From Pectobacterium fontis (lineage in GTDB: Bacteria; Pseudomonadota; Gammaproteobacteria; Enterobacterales; Enterobacteriaceae): a stretch of DNA of 64,000 nucleotides. The translations under genes were made by a program, and so were the position numbers. The DNA lies in the NCBI RefSeq assembly GCF_000803215.1, contig NZ_JSXC01000045.1:1-64000 (forward strand), in the 5' to 3' direction. The notes beneath the pieces were generated by a model that was not told the origin of the DNA, made no database searches, and saw only the letters and a program-made list of their open reading frames with translations. Of the stretch, positions 9,559 to 20,706 are shown piece by piece (the first letter of the stretch is position 1; each line of letters begins with the position of its first letter).

Positions 9559-10007
9559 TCAAAGAGTGGGCGACGGTAGTGTCATGGCAGGATGGTATCG
9601 CAGAGCTGCGATGTGAACCGAGTGCGGGGTGCGGCAGTTGCAAATCCCGTTCGTCGTGTGGAACTGGCTTATTAAGTCAGCTTGGGCTTTCTGCTGACAA
9701 TACGCTGCGTGTCGCTTACGATCGGCCTTTAGAGGTTGGACAAAAAGTGGAGTTGGGGATTTCTGAGGGGCGGTTATTGCTTTCCGCCGCACTGGTTTAC
9801 GTTGTTCCGCTGGTTGGCCTGCTGTTTGGAGCCGCGCTATTCCAAACGTTACTTGGCAGCGATTTGGCTGCTGTAAGCGGCGCGTTGTTGGGTGGTGGAT
9901 TGGCGTTTATCGGCGTGAAGCGTTGGGCAAAGCGGTTAGGTAAGAATAAGCGTTATGAGCCTGTTATCTTGCAAATTGCACTACCGGGTACTCTGTTACA
10001 AAATTGA
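9555..10007 (+). CDS. rseC: SoxR-reducing / sigma-E regulatory protein RseC
   Basis: Small inner-membrane protein of the RseC/MucC family, 150 residues. The N-terminal domain has a cysteine cluster, CGSCKSRSSCG at about residues 26-36, which fits its proposed roles in reducing the SoxR iron-sulphur cluster together with the Rsx complex and in thiamine or redox functions. Two membrane helices follow, about residues 74-97 (LLSAALVYVVPLVGLLFGAAL) and 102-121. It is the last gene of the rpoE operon; the next gene, lepA, is nearly 300 bases away. Confidence 0.93.
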   Translation: MIKEWATVVSWQDGIAELRCEPSAGCGSCKSRSSCGTGLLSQLGLSADNTLRVAYDRPLEVGQKVELGISEGRLLLSAALVYVVPLVGLLFGAALFQTLLGSDLAAVSGALLGGGLAFIGVKRWAKRLGKNKRYEPVILQIALPGTLLQN

Positions 10008-10303
10008 CCTGTCCACCCTGGCGTAAACGGCGCACGGTGCGGAAACATGGCTTACTCGTTTGTTATCTTTCGACACGATGTTTGTCACGTCATGACACTT
10101 TACTTCCTGCTTTTCTCTTGTTGTTCTGCTATTCCAAATAAAACCGTCATAATCAAGGGGAATGCACCGGACATGACTAGGTTTTCACGCTTCTCGCATG
10201 TAGAATGCTGCGATTCAGGTGGAATAACATCGCTGCTGTTTTCACCTATGCGCATGCCCATCGGCAAGAATTTCAGGAATATCAAGGTAGAAAAATTTTT
10301 ATA
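10008..10303. other. rseC-lepA intergenic region
   Basis: A 296-base gap. An 85-codon frame from 10047 runs through it but is cysteine-rich, ends over the lepA start and has no ribosome site, so it is not called. The gap presumably carries the lepA-lepB promoter; no convincing -35/-10 pair or known operator was seen. Confidence 0.4.
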
Positions 10304-12103
10304 ATGAAGCATATACGAAATTTCTCCATTATTGCCCATATCGACCACGGTAAATCGACGTTATCTGACCGTATTATCCAGATTTGTGGCGGGTTAACCG
10401 AACGTGAAATGGCTGCGCAGGTTCTGGACTCCATGGATCTGGAACGTGAACGCGGAATAACGATTAAAGCGCAAAGCGTGACGCTGGATTATAAAACGCA
10501 GGACGGCCAAACCTACCAGTTAAACTTCATTGATACCCCTGGGCATGTTGACTTCTCTTATGAAGTTTCCCGCTCGCTTGCCGCCTGTGAAGGCGCATTG
10601 CTCGTCGTTGATGCCGGGCAAGGGGTTGAAGCGCAAACGCTGGCGAACTGTTACACCGCGTTGGATATGAATCTGGAAGTGGTGCCGGTTCTGAATAAAA
10701 TTGACCTGCCCGCTGCTGACCCGGATCGTGTTGCTCAGGAAATTGAAGACATCGTCGGTATTGATGCTACCGACGCCGTGCGTTGCTCCGCGAAAACGGG
10801 GATTGGCGTGCCAGATGTTTTAGAGCGTCTGGTTCGTGATATTCCGCCGCCGGAAGGCAGCCCTGATGAACCGCTACAGGCGCTGATTATCGACTCCTGG
10901 TTTGATAACTATCTTGGCGTTGTGTCCTTGGTGCGTATCAAAAACGGTACGATGCGCAAAGGCGACAAAATTAAGGTGATGAGTACGGGCCAGGTGTATA
11001 ACGCTGACCGCCTGGGTATTTTCACCCCGAAACAGATCGACCGCGATGTATTGAACTGTGGCGAAGTTGGCTGGTTGGTGTGTGCTATCAAAGATATTTT
11101 GGGGGCACCGGTCGGGGATACGCTAACGCTGGCGCGTCAGCCGGCTGAAAAAGCGCTGCCGGGCTTCAAAAAAGTCAAACCTCAGGTCTATGCTGGCCTA
11201 TTCCCAATCAGTTCTGATGACTATGAAGCATTCCGCGATGCATTAGGTAAGCTAAGCCTCAATGATGCCTCGCTGTTCTATGAGCCAGAAAGCTCTACCG
11301 CGCTGGGCTTCGGTTTCCGCTGTGGCTTCCTGGGGCTGCTGCACATGGAGATCATTCAGGAACGTCTGGAGCGTGAGTACGATCTGGAACTGATCACCAC
11401 GGCACCGACGGTAGTGTATGAAGTAGAAACGACGGCTAAAGAAACCATCTATGTGGATAGCCCGTCTAAACTGCCGCCGCTGAATAACATTCAGGAACTG
11501 CGTGAACCGATCGCCGAGTGTCACATGCTGATGCCTCAGGAATATTTGGGCAACGTGATTACGCTTTGTATTGAGAAGCGCGGTGTGCAGACGAACATGG
11601 TGTACCACGGTAATCAGGTTGCGTTGACGTATGAGATCCCGATGGCCGAAGTGGTACTCGATTTCTTTGATCGCCTGAAATCAACGTCTCGTGGTTATGC
11701 ATCGCTGGATTACAGCTTCAAACGCTTCCAGGCATCGGACATGGTGCGCGTTGATGTATTAATCAACAACGAGCGTGTCGATGCATTAGCTCTCATTACT
11801 CACCGTGATAATTCACAATACCGTGGCCGTGAATTTGTCGAAAAGATGAAAGAACTGATCCCACGTCAGCAGTTTGATATCGCGATTCAGGCCGCCATTG
11901 GTAACCACATTATTGCGCGCTCTACCGTTAAGCAGTTGCGCAAAAACGTATTAGCCAAGTGTTATGGTGGCGACGTCAGCCGTAAGAAGAAACTGTTGCA
12001 GAAACAGAAGGACGGTAAGAAACGTATGAAACAGGTCGGTAACGTCGAGCTACCGCAAGAAGCGTTTCTGGCAATTTTACACGTCGGCAAAGACAGTAAA
12101 TAA
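10304..12103 (+). CDS. lepA: Elongation factor 4 (LepA)
   Basis: Ribosome-bound GTPase involved in translation initiation/elongation quality. The 599-residue product equals the E. coli length. G motifs are clear: AHIDHGKST (G1), DTPGHVDF (G3), NKIDLP (G4), SAKTG (G5). EF-G-like domains II, III and V follow, and the LepA-specific C-terminal domain ends with a basic tail ([17 protein letters not shown]) and [15 protein letters not shown]. The frame is open 99 bases upstream, but [14 protein letters not shown] at 10304 is the family start. Co-transcribed with lepB 16 bases downstream. Confidence 0.97.
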   Translation: MKHIRNFSIIAHIDHGKSTLSDRIIQICGGLTEREMAAQVLDSMDLERERGITIKAQSVTLDYKTQDGQTYQLNFIDTPGHVDFSYEVSRSLAACEGALLVVDAGQGVEAQTLANCYTALDMNLEVVPVLNKIDLPAADPDRVAQEIEDIVGIDATDAVRCSAKTGIGVPDVLERLVRDIPPPEGSPDEPLQALIIDSWFDNYLGVVSLVRIKNGTMRKGDKIKVMSTGQVYNADRLGIFTPKQIDRDVLNCGEVGWLVCAIKDILGAPVGDTLTLARQPAEKALPGFKKVKPQVYAGLFPISSDDYEAFRDALGKLSLNDASLFYEPESSTALGFGFRCGFLGLLHMEIIQERLEREYDLELITTAPTVVYEVETTAKETIYVDSPSKLPPLNNIQELREPIAECHMLMPQEYLGNVITLCIEKRGVQTNMVYHGNQVALTYEIPMAEVVLDFFDRLKSTSRGYASLDYSFKRFQASDMVRVDVLINNERVDALALITHRDNSQYRGREFVEKMKELIPRQQFDIAIQAAIGNHIIARSTVKQLRKNVLAKCYGGDVSRKKKLLQKQKDGKKRMKQVGNVELPQEAFLAILHVGKDSK

Positions 12104-12119
12104 ATTCTGAGGAGTTGGC

Positions 12120-13076
12120 ATGGCCAATATGTTTGCCGTAATTTTGGCATTGGTGACGCTGGTCACGGGGATTGTCTGGTGTTTAGAGCGTTTTATTTGG
12201 GCACCTGCACGCCGGAAAAAATTTGCTGCCATGAGTGGTGCTGATGGCGCGGTTTCAGCAAAAGCCGTTGCACAACCCGGTTGGATCGAGACGATTGCGT
12301 CCGTGTTCCCGGTCGTGGCGTTGGTATTGGTTGTGCGTTCCTTCATCTATGAACCGTTTCAAATTCCATCAGGTTCAATGATGCCGACGCTGTTGATCGG
12401 TGATTTTATTCTGGTGGAAAAATTTGCCTATGGCATTAAAGAACCTTTCACGCAGAAAACGCTGATTGAAACAGGACACCCAAAGCGGGGTGACGTGGTG
12501 GTGTTTAAATACCCGTCCGATCCTAAAGTAGATTTCATCAAACGCGTCGTGGGTGTACCGGGCGATCGCGTTAGTTATAACCCGATAACCAAGCAGGTAA
12601 CGATTCGTCCATCCTGCCAGGGACAGCAGGCGTGTGACACCGCGCTGGCGGTCACATACAGTAATGTACAGCCTAGCGATTTCGTTCAGACCTTCAATCA
12701 GCCGGGACTGGAATCGCGCAGCGGATTTTATGAGGTGCCTGCTAATGACAACAGCGTGGAAGGGATCCGTATGGGCGCACGCAAAGAGTCATTAGGCAAT
12801 GTGACGCATAATATTCTGTTAGTGCCGGGCCAGCAGGATCAGCTTGGTGGTTATTACCAGCAATCGCAGCAGCAGCTTGCGACGTGGGTTGTCCCAGCAG
12901 GGCACTACTTCATGATGGGTGATAACCGCGACAACAGTCTCGATAGTCGCTATTGGGGCTTTGTACCGGAGAGAAATCTGGTTGGTAAAGCCACCGCTAT
13001 CTGGATGAGCTTCGAGAAGCAGGAAGGTGAATGGCCTACAGGCGTCCGTTTGAGCCGCATTGGTGGTATTCACTAA
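12120..13076 (+). CDS. lepB: Signal peptidase I
   Basis: Inner-membrane serine protease that removes signal peptides from exported proteins. The 318 residues contain two N-terminal membrane helices (about 2-23 and 60-76) with the basic cytoplasmic loop between. The catalytic Ser86 is in PSGSMMPTLL and the general-base Lys141 in DFIKRVVGVPGD; the conserved GDNRDNSLDSRYWGFVP box is near residue 268. A GAGGAG ribosome site precedes the ATG. LepA-LepB pairing is standard in proteobacteria. Confidence 0.96.
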   Translation: MANMFAVILALVTLVTGIVWCLERFIWAPARRKKFAAMSGADGAVSAKAVAQPGWIETIASVFPVVALVLVVRSFIYEPFQIPSGSMMPTLLIGDFILVEKFAYGIKEPFTQKTLIETGHPKRGDVVVFKYPSDPKVDFIKRVVGVPGDRVSYNPITKQVTIRPSCQGQQACDTALAVTYSNVQPSDFVQTFNQPGLESRSGFYEVPANDNSVEGIRMGARKESLGNVTHNILLVPGQQDQLGGYYQQSQQQLATWVVPAGHYFMMGDNRDNSLDSRYWGFVPERNLVGKATAIWMSFEKQEGEWPTGVRLSRIGGIH

Positions 13077-13181
13077 GCGAAATGAGATACAGGCAGCATT
13101 CTGCTGCTGTCCGTTGTAGAATATTTTCTGCAACGTTATTTTTGAAAGAACGTGCCCTAAAAATGCGAGTTACAGGATAAC

Positions 13182-13260
13182 ACGTTAGCGTGTGAACAAC
13201 GCTAACGTCCGTGTAATGCGAAGTATGACGGGGATAAAGGCAGGCTCCCTGATGGGAGCC
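13182..13260 (+). promoter_or_regulatory. rnc leader with two hairpins
   Basis: The 274-base gap between lepB and rnc contains two strong hairpins: ACGTTAGCG / CGCTAACGT at 13182-13190 and 13200-13208 (9 bp, 9-base loop), and GGCTCCC-TGAT-GGGAGCC at 13243-13260. In E. coli, RNase III cuts a stem-loop in its own leader and so lowers its expression; these hairpins are in the right place for that. Neither is followed by a T-run, which argues against simple terminators. Confidence 0.55.
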
Positions 13261-13347
13261 AATGCAAACGAAACAGTTTTGACCGAATTGGTAAGCAGGG
13301 CTGTTCCGTATGCTGCTGTTTTTGACGCATCGTTGATCTATTGGTAA

Positions 13348-14933
<1,586 letters not shown>

Positions 14934-14944
14934 GGTTCACGCCG

Positions 14945-15682
14945 ATGGAAGGCTGGCAGCGCGCATTTGTCTTGCATGGGCGACCTTATAGCGAAACCAG
15001 TTTATTGCTGGATCTGTTTAGCGAAAGCGATGGTCGGGTTCGTGTGCTTGCCAAAGGCGCACGCGCTCGTCGCTCTAGCCTGAAAGGCTGTTTACAGCCT
15101 TTCACTCCGCTGCTGGTGCGCTGGAGCGGGCGGGGAGAAGTGAAAACCTTACGCAGCGCCGAGCCTGTTTCTCTGGCGTTGCCACTGACTGGCACGATGC
15201 TTTATAGCGGTTTGTACGTTAACGAACTGCTGGCCCGCGTGTTGGAGCATGAAACCAATTATTCCGCGCTTTTCTTCGATTATCTCCACTGTTTGCAGCA
15301 TCTTGCTGCACAAAATACGTCTCCTGAACCAGCATTAAGACGCTTTGAATTAGCGTTACTGGGCTATCTGGGGTACGGCGTTGATTTTCTGCATTGTGCT
15401 GGCAGCGGTGAGCCTGTGGCGGATACCATGACCTATCAGTATCGAGAGGAACGGGGGTTTATTGCCAGTCTGGTTGTCGATAATAAAAGTTTTACGGGTC
15501 ATGAATTGCATTCACTGGCGTCGCGTGAATTTCCTGACGCTGGCACACTGAAGGCCGCGAAGCGTTTCACCCGTATCGCGTTAAAGCCGTATCTGGGGGG
15601 AAAACCGCTGAAAAGCCGTGAATTGTTTCGCCAGTTCGTTCCTGCTGCTAATTTGTCCAAACCCACACCTTCTGATAAATAA
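14945..15682 (+). CDS. recO: DNA repair protein RecO
   Basis: Recombination mediator that works with RecF and RecR to load RecA on SSB-coated single-stranded DNA. The 245-residue product has the N-terminal OB-fold ([25 protein letters not shown]) and helical C-terminal domain with [15 protein letters not shown]. Length and place in the rnc-era-recO-pdxJ string match the enterobacterial gene. Confidence 0.95.
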   Translation: MEGWQRAFVLHGRPYSETSLLLDLFSESDGRVRVLAKGARARRSSLKGCLQPFTPLLVRWSGRGEVKTLRSAEPVSLALPLTGTMLYSGLYVNELLARVLEHETNYSALFFDYLHCLQHLAAQNTSPEPALRRFELALLGYLGYGVDFLHCAGSGEPVADTMTYQYREERGFIASLVVDNKSFTGHELHSLASREFPDAGTLKAAKRFTRIALKPYLGGKPLKSRELFRQFVPAANLSKPTPSDK

Positions 15683-15762
15683 TCCCTTTTCGTCAGTACC
15701 CTGACGCTGTGACATCGGTGTAAACTGCCATGCTCCGTGCATAACTTTACCGAGGATTTATC

Positions 15763-16494
15763 ATGGCTGAATTGTTGCTTGGCGTTAACATCGATCACAT
15801 TGCAACGCTGCGTAATGCGCGTGGAACGGCGTATCCCGATCCCGTTCAGGCGGCTTTTGTCGCTGAACAGGCGGGGGCAGATGGCATTACGGTGCACTTG
15901 CGTGAAGATCGTCGGCATATTACCGATCGTGATGTGCGGATCCTGAGAGAAACGCTCGAAACCCGCATGAATCTGGAAATGGCGGTTACAGAAGAAATGC
16001 TAAACATCGCCTGTGAGGTGAAGCCGCATTTTTGCTGTCTGGTTCCGGAAAAACGCCAGGAAGTGACGACAGAGGGCGGGCTGGATGTCGCAGGGCAGCA
16101 GGAGAAAATCGATAACGCCGTCGCCAGACTCAGCCAGGCTAACATCCTGGTTTCGCTCTTTATTGATGCGGATAAACGGCAAATTGACGCTGCGGTTGCC
16201 AGCGGTGCGCCCTATATCGAAATTCATACGGGGGCCTATGCCGATGCGCCAGATGATGAAACCCGTCAGCATGAGTTCGAACGCATTCGTGATGCGGCGA
16301 CTTACGCTGCGGCGAAAGGGCTGAAAGTCAATGCCGGGCACGGTTTGACGTACCATAACGTGCAGCCGATTGCGACGCTGCCGGAAATGCATGAATTAAA
16401 TATCGGACATGCGATTATCGGACGTGCGGTCATGAGCGGGCTGAAAGATGCCGTTGCTGAAATGAAGCGTTTGATGCAAGAAGCGCGTCGCTGA
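15763..16494 (+). CDS. pdxJ: Pyridoxine 5'-phosphate synthase
   Basis: Condenses 1-deoxy-D-xylulose 5-phosphate with the PdxA product to form pyridoxine 5'-phosphate, the last ring-forming step of vitamin B6 synthesis. The 243-residue TIM barrel shows [39 protein letters not shown] and the C-terminal phosphate loop [14 protein letters not shown]. Preceded by an 80-base gap with a short inverted repeat (CGTCAG/CTGACG), and its stop overlaps the acpS start by one base. Confidence 0.96.
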   Translation: MAELLLGVNIDHIATLRNARGTAYPDPVQAAFVAEQAGADGITVHLREDRRHITDRDVRILRETLETRMNLEMAVTEEMLNIACEVKPHFCCLVPEKRQEVTTEGGLDVAGQQEKIDNAVARLSQANILVSLFIDADKRQIDAAVASGAPYIEIHTGAYADAPDDETRQHEFERIRDAATYAAAKGLKVNAGHGLTYHNVQPIATLPEMHELNIGHAIIGRAVMSGLKDAVAEMKRLMQEARR

Positions 16495-16874
16495 TGGCGA
16501 TTCTTGGGCTTGGAACGGATATTGTCGAAATTGGCCGTATTGAAGCGGTTATTGAACGCTCAGGCGAGCGGTTCGCTCGCCGCATTCTAACGGATGCTGA
16601 ATGGGCGCACTATCAGCGGCATCAACAGCCTGCCCGTTTCCTCGCTAAGCGCTTTGCCGTGAAAGAGGCGGCGGCAAAAGCGTTCGGTACGGGGATGCGC
16701 AATGGACTAGCGTTCAACCAGTTTGAGGTTTCTAACGACGAGTTGGGTAAACCTTGCCTGCACTTTCTGGCTATGGCGGCAGACCTGGCCAAACAGATGG
16801 GCGTCAGACATGTACATGTGACGCTGGCTGATGAAAGACGCTATGCCTGTGCGACGGTAATTATCGAAAGCTGA
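16494..16874 (+). CDS. acpS: Holo-[acyl-carrier-protein] synthase
   Basis: Transfers the 4'-phosphopantetheine arm of coenzyme A to apo-ACP, activating fatty-acid synthesis. The 126-residue product has the family's [15 protein letters not shown] (magnesium-binding Asp) and [14 protein letters not shown] motifs. TGATG overlap with pdxJ implies coupled translation. Convergent with yfhL 18 bases away. Confidence 0.96.
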   Translation: MAILGLGTDIVEIGRIEAVIERSGERFARRILTDAEWAHYQRHQQPARFLAKRFAVKEAAAKAFGTGMRNGLAFNQFEVSNDELGKPCLHFLAMAADLAKQMGVRHVHVTLADERRYACATVIIES

Positions 16875-16892
16875 CCCTTCGTCAATAGATTC

Positions 16893-17571
<679 letters not shown>

Positions 17572-18363
17572 ATGGCGGAACTCATGGTGCAGCAGGAAGG
17601 TGATCTTAATCAGATTGGGGCGGGGCTTTTCCAACCGGTCAGCGTGGAACCACTAGACGCTGATTATTGGCACCAATGCCAACGGCGGTATACTTTTCAG
17701 CCTATTTACCGAACATCAGGTAAATTAATGGCTATTGAGCTGTTGACTTCCGTTTTTTCTCCAACTCTGCCGCAAAAATTCCTCTCTCCTGAAAAGTACT
17801 TCGCGAATATTGATGTTGAAACTCGTCTTTTTATTATTGTAGAACAACTGCAACTTTTATCTGATTGGAGTTTTCGCTTTACTCGCGACGATATTTTGGC
17901 CTCCGTCAACATTGATGGTATGACGTTGCTGGCGTTGCAAAATAATCTGGAAGCCAAGCGGTTGATTGCAGCCATGCCTTGGATTCGTTTTGAAATGGTC
18001 GAAAATCAGGGAGGGTTACCAAAAGAGGTATTAACCAAACTTCCTGAGGCGCAAACTTTGTGGTTGGATGATTTTGGCTGTGGTATGGCTAATTTTTCAT
18101 CACTTATGTTGGCCCAGTATGATTGCATTAAAGTGGCTCGTGAACTCTTTATTCTCTTGCAACAAAGCGCAGAAGGTCGGGGCGTTTTTCCTGCACTGAT
18201 CGCTTTGCTATCGCGTTTTTGCAATTATGTAGTGATTGAGGGAATTGAAACACAGGAAGAGTGGGCGATTGTGCAGGCATCACATGCTTGTGCTGCTCAG
18301 GGGTATTATCTCTCGCGTCCCCAACCGTTTGAGGGTTTTGAGGCACTGAAACTCGAACTATAG
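17572..18363 (+). CDS. pdeH: Cyclic-di-GMP phosphodiesterase PdeH (YhjH)
   Basis: A stand-alone EAL-domain enzyme of 263 residues that lowers c-di-GMP. It closely follows E. coli YhjH/PdeH: RRYTFQPIYRTSGKLMAIEL corresponds to the EAL segment, with catalytic-type residues in SVNIDG (Asn), FEMVEN (Glu), LWLDDFGCG (the Asp pair), IKVARELF (Lys), IEGIET (Glu) and AQGYYLSRP. All catalytic positions I can align are kept, so activity is expected. It has no sensory domain. Gene order places it beside a diguanylate cyclase and the adhesin genes it should antagonise; in E. coli the homologue sits elsewhere and is flagellar-regulated. Confidence 0.9.
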   Translation: MAELMVQQEGDLNQIGAGLFQPVSVEPLDADYWHQCQRRYTFQPIYRTSGKLMAIELLTSVFSPTLPQKFLSPEKYFANIDVETRLFIIVEQLQLLSDWSFRFTRDDILASVNIDGMTLLALQNNLEAKRLIAAMPWIRFEMVENQGGLPKEVLTKLPEAQTLWLDDFGCGMANFSSLMLAQYDCIKVARELFILLQQSAEGRGVFPALIALLSRFCNYVVIEGIETQEEWAIVQASHACAAQGYYLSRPQPFEGFEALKLEL

Positions 18364-19150
18364 TTGATACTCTGTTGTTTTAGTCTATCTCTTGTCCCAC
18401 AGGGCACCGCTGTACGTCTTTTTTTCCCCTCCTGTTTCATATCAATCCATTATATTTACTAATGTATCATGTTCGTATAAAAAACTGCTCTTTCAAATTG
18501 CTTTCTTTTTATTCTAAGTGGCAAATTATCATGCTGGTTTTGTTTTTATTTTGTTATTTAATTCTTTTTTATTTGTTATTGCGGTTTTTAATATCAAAAA
18601 GGCGAAAGAAGGAAGCGCTGTAAATCTTGCATCAATTTATCATATATATAACCAAGCGATTGTGTTAATGATTTTATTTTTTTTGTTTAATTATTTGATT
18701 TTTAATGGTAAAAAAATATAATGTTTACTGCTGACGATCGAAAATCATTTTGTGATAGGTTTTTTTGATTAAAACAATGATACCTATTGGTATAATTGAT
18801 TTGCTTACAAAAAATTGATGTTCAAAATATGTCGCTATGTACCTTTAGGAATATTCTTTTATTCCATTAGATAAGCTTATACGTCGGAACGTTATTACTA
18901 TTAAATTAAGATACTCTTTTGAATTTGTTGTTTTTATCTGCACACAGCCATATGCGAGGCCTTTATGCTGACGTTGCTATGTTTCTGAATACTCCTGCTT
19001 CATGGAGCGTTTTTTCTTTCATCTTTTCTGCTCTCCGGAAATGCATCAGTCCCAAAAATTTATGGGGTGGGGGCTTGTTACTGAGATCTTTCATCATCAG
19101 CGTTGTGATTCGCACGATCAGGACCACCCGGGCCTGAGGAGAGTGTTATT
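18364..19150. other. AT-rich gap between pdeH and the diguanylate cyclase
   Basis: About 790 bases, visibly richer in A and T than the backbone. It contains one short possible membrane-protein frame (18518-18721, listed separately) and another 73-codon frame at 18919 that lacks a ribosome site and is not called. A GAGGAG at about 19137-19142 serves the cyclase gene. No terminator hairpin with a T-run was recognised after pdeH. Confidence 0.4.
18518..18721 (+). CDS. Possible small membrane protein, unknown
   Basis: A 67-codon frame starting at GTG (a stop lies directly upstream in frame). The product would have two hydrophobic helices, about residues 7-25 (GFVFILLFNSFLFVIAVF) and 47-64 (AIVLMILFFLFNYLIF), joined by a short basic and polar loop (NIKKAKEGSAVN), a credible hairpin membrane protein. 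No Shine-Dalgarno sequence is visible and the DNA is very AT-rich, so the frame could be chance. Not recognised. Confidence 0.3.
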   Translation: MANYHAGFVFILLFNSFLFVIAVFNIKKAKEGSAVNLASIYHIYNQAIVLMILFFLFNYLIFNGKKI

Positions 19151-20665
19151 GTGTATGAAATTATAATAACCATGCTGTTGCTATTGTTGTTGTTTTCTTC
19201 TGTTAAAAATAGAAAAATTAAACAAAAGTTTAAAACAGAGCAGAAAAAACAAGATTTTCTCAACATGACTTTCTTTGCGATGGAATATAGTCCAGCTTCA
19301 ATTATGATCGCAGATGAAAATTGTGAAATTATTTACGTCAATCGTCAGTTTATTACTATGTCTGGCTATATGCCGGATGAGGTTATTGGCAAAAAAACGA
19401 ATATATTAAACTCTGGCATGACCAGTGCAAGCGTCTATGAAGATCTATGGGATACCATAAATAAAGGTGATGTTTGGAGTGGAGAGTTTGTTAATCGGCG
19501 AAAAGATGGACAACTGTATTGGGAAAAGGCCAATATTGTTAAAATATATAATAAAGCCAGCAATACAGCTCAATACGTTGGCATTAAGTTAGATATTACA
19601 GAACGGAAGTCACAGGAACATCATGATAATTCCTACAACCGTGCTCTGGATCTGTTATCAAGCGGTGCACCGCTGAAAGATATTCTGGATGCTATCATTT
19701 TCAGTGTTGAGGAAAAAAATCCAGGTCGCATTGTCTGTTCTGTGTTGCTAGTCGATAAAGACAAAAAATGCCTAACGCTGGGATCCGCACCGAGTCTGCC
19801 GGGCTTCTATAAAAATGCCATTCATAATGTGAAAATTGCCGATGGTGTTGCTTCTTTTGGTACGGCAGCTTATACCGGAAAACGTGTAATCGCTGACGAT
19901 ATTTCTATACATCCGCATTGGTCACTCTATAAAGGGCTCGCGTTATATGCCGGCCTGCGTTCCTGCTGGTCTGAACCTATTATTGGTCAGAATAAAGAAA
20001 TATTAGGTGTGTTAAGCATTTACCACCGCAAAGTGCATACGCCAACCGAAGAGGAAATCTTCTCTATCGAGAAATCGGCACAGCTAATTTCTATCGCCAT
20101 AGAGCGATATCATGCTATTGATATGCTACGGCGTAGCGAGGAACACTACCGGCAGTTAGCACACTATGACTCATTGACATCATTGGCGAATGGCTTAACT
20201 TTCGCTGAGCAAATGGAGCAGGCGATTCTGTTATCCAAACAAACAGGCAGAAAAATCGCGCTAATGTTCCTGGACCTCGACAAATTTAAACAGATAAACG
20301 ATTCGTTCGGACATGCGGTGGGCGATTTGCTTTTAAAAGAAGCGGCGGCACGTATGCGTAGCGCGGTTCGGGATTCAGATACGGTGTATCGCCGTAGCGG
20401 CGATGAATTTATTATTCTGCTTCAAGGTATTAAAGAGATTGATAATACGCTTTATGTGGCGGATAAAATACATAACGCATTGAACAAACCTTTTGAGATC
20501 GATGGAAAAACGCTGGATATATCATGCAGTATCGGCATTGCGTTGTACCCTGAACACGGTTCCGATTCTCTGACACTGGCAATTAATGCCGATTCTGCCA
20601 TGTACCAGGCGAAAGCCATGGGGCGAAGTCAAACACAGATTTATCACAATATGAACGATCACTGA
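19151..20665 (+). CDS. PAS-GAF-GGDEF diguanylate cyclase with SGDEF motif
   Basis: A 504-residue protein expected to make c-di-GMP. Order: N-terminal membrane helix (residues 2-17), a PAS domain (about 35-150, with MTSASVYEDLWDTINKGDVW typical of redox PAS domains), a GAF domain (about 165-315, DGVASFGTAAYTGKRVIADD), and GGDEF (about 335-500). The active-site loop reads SGDEF at residues 416-420 instead of GGDEF; metal-binding Asp and Glu are kept. The inhibitory RxxD site (Arg407-Asp410) lies exactly five residues before it, so product feedback is likely. GTG start with GAGGAG eight bases upstream. I recall a non-canonical cyclase of this kind being reported beside the multirepeat adhesin of P. 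atrosepticum. Confidence 0.9.
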   Translation: MYEIIITMLLLLLLFSSVKNRKIKQKFKTEQKKQDFLNMTFFAMEYSPASIMIADENCEIIYVNRQFITMSGYMPDEVIGKKTNILNSGMTSASVYEDLWDTINKGDVWSGEFVNRRKDGQLYWEKANIVKIYNKASNTAQYVGIKLDITERKSQEHHDNSYNRALDLLSSGAPLKDILDAIIFSVEEKNPGRIVCSVLLVDKDKKCLTLGSAPSLPGFYKNAIHNVKIADGVASFGTAAYTGKRVIADDISIHPHWSLYKGLALYAGLRSCWSEPIIGQNKEILGVLSIYHRKVHTPTEEEIFSIEKSAQLISIAIERYHAIDMLRRSEEHYRQLAHYDSLTSLANGLTFAEQMEQAILLSKQTGRKIALMFLDLDKFKQINDSFGHAVGDLLLKEAAARMRSAVRDSDTVYRRSGDEFIILLQGIKEIDNTLYVADKIHNALNKPFEIDGKTLDISCSIGIALYPEHGSDSLTLAINADSAMYQAKAMGRSQTQIYHNMNDH

Positions 20666-20676
20666 TAAATGAAATA

Positions 20677-20706
20677 GAAAAAGGTGCTCTGTTGAGCATC
20701 TTTTTA
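20677..20706. terminator. Bidirectional terminator between cyclase and lapC
   Basis: AAAAAGGTGCTC - TGTT - GAGCATCTTTTT at 20678-20705: a 12-bp stem (one G-T pair) with A-run and T-run on the two sides. It serves the convergent cyclase gene and the lapE-lapB-lapC operon. Confidence 0.85.

Noticed and set aside
10047-10304. An 85-codon frame before lepA
   Set aside because: Runs into the lepA start, no ribosome site, implausible composition.
15691-15706. Terminator between recO and pdxJ
   Set aside because: CGTCAG-TACC-CTGACG forms a short stem but no T-run follows on the plus strand.
18919-19137. A 73-codon frame in the AT-rich gap
   Set aside because: No ribosome site, irregular composition and overlap with the cyclase gene's own leader; not better than chance.
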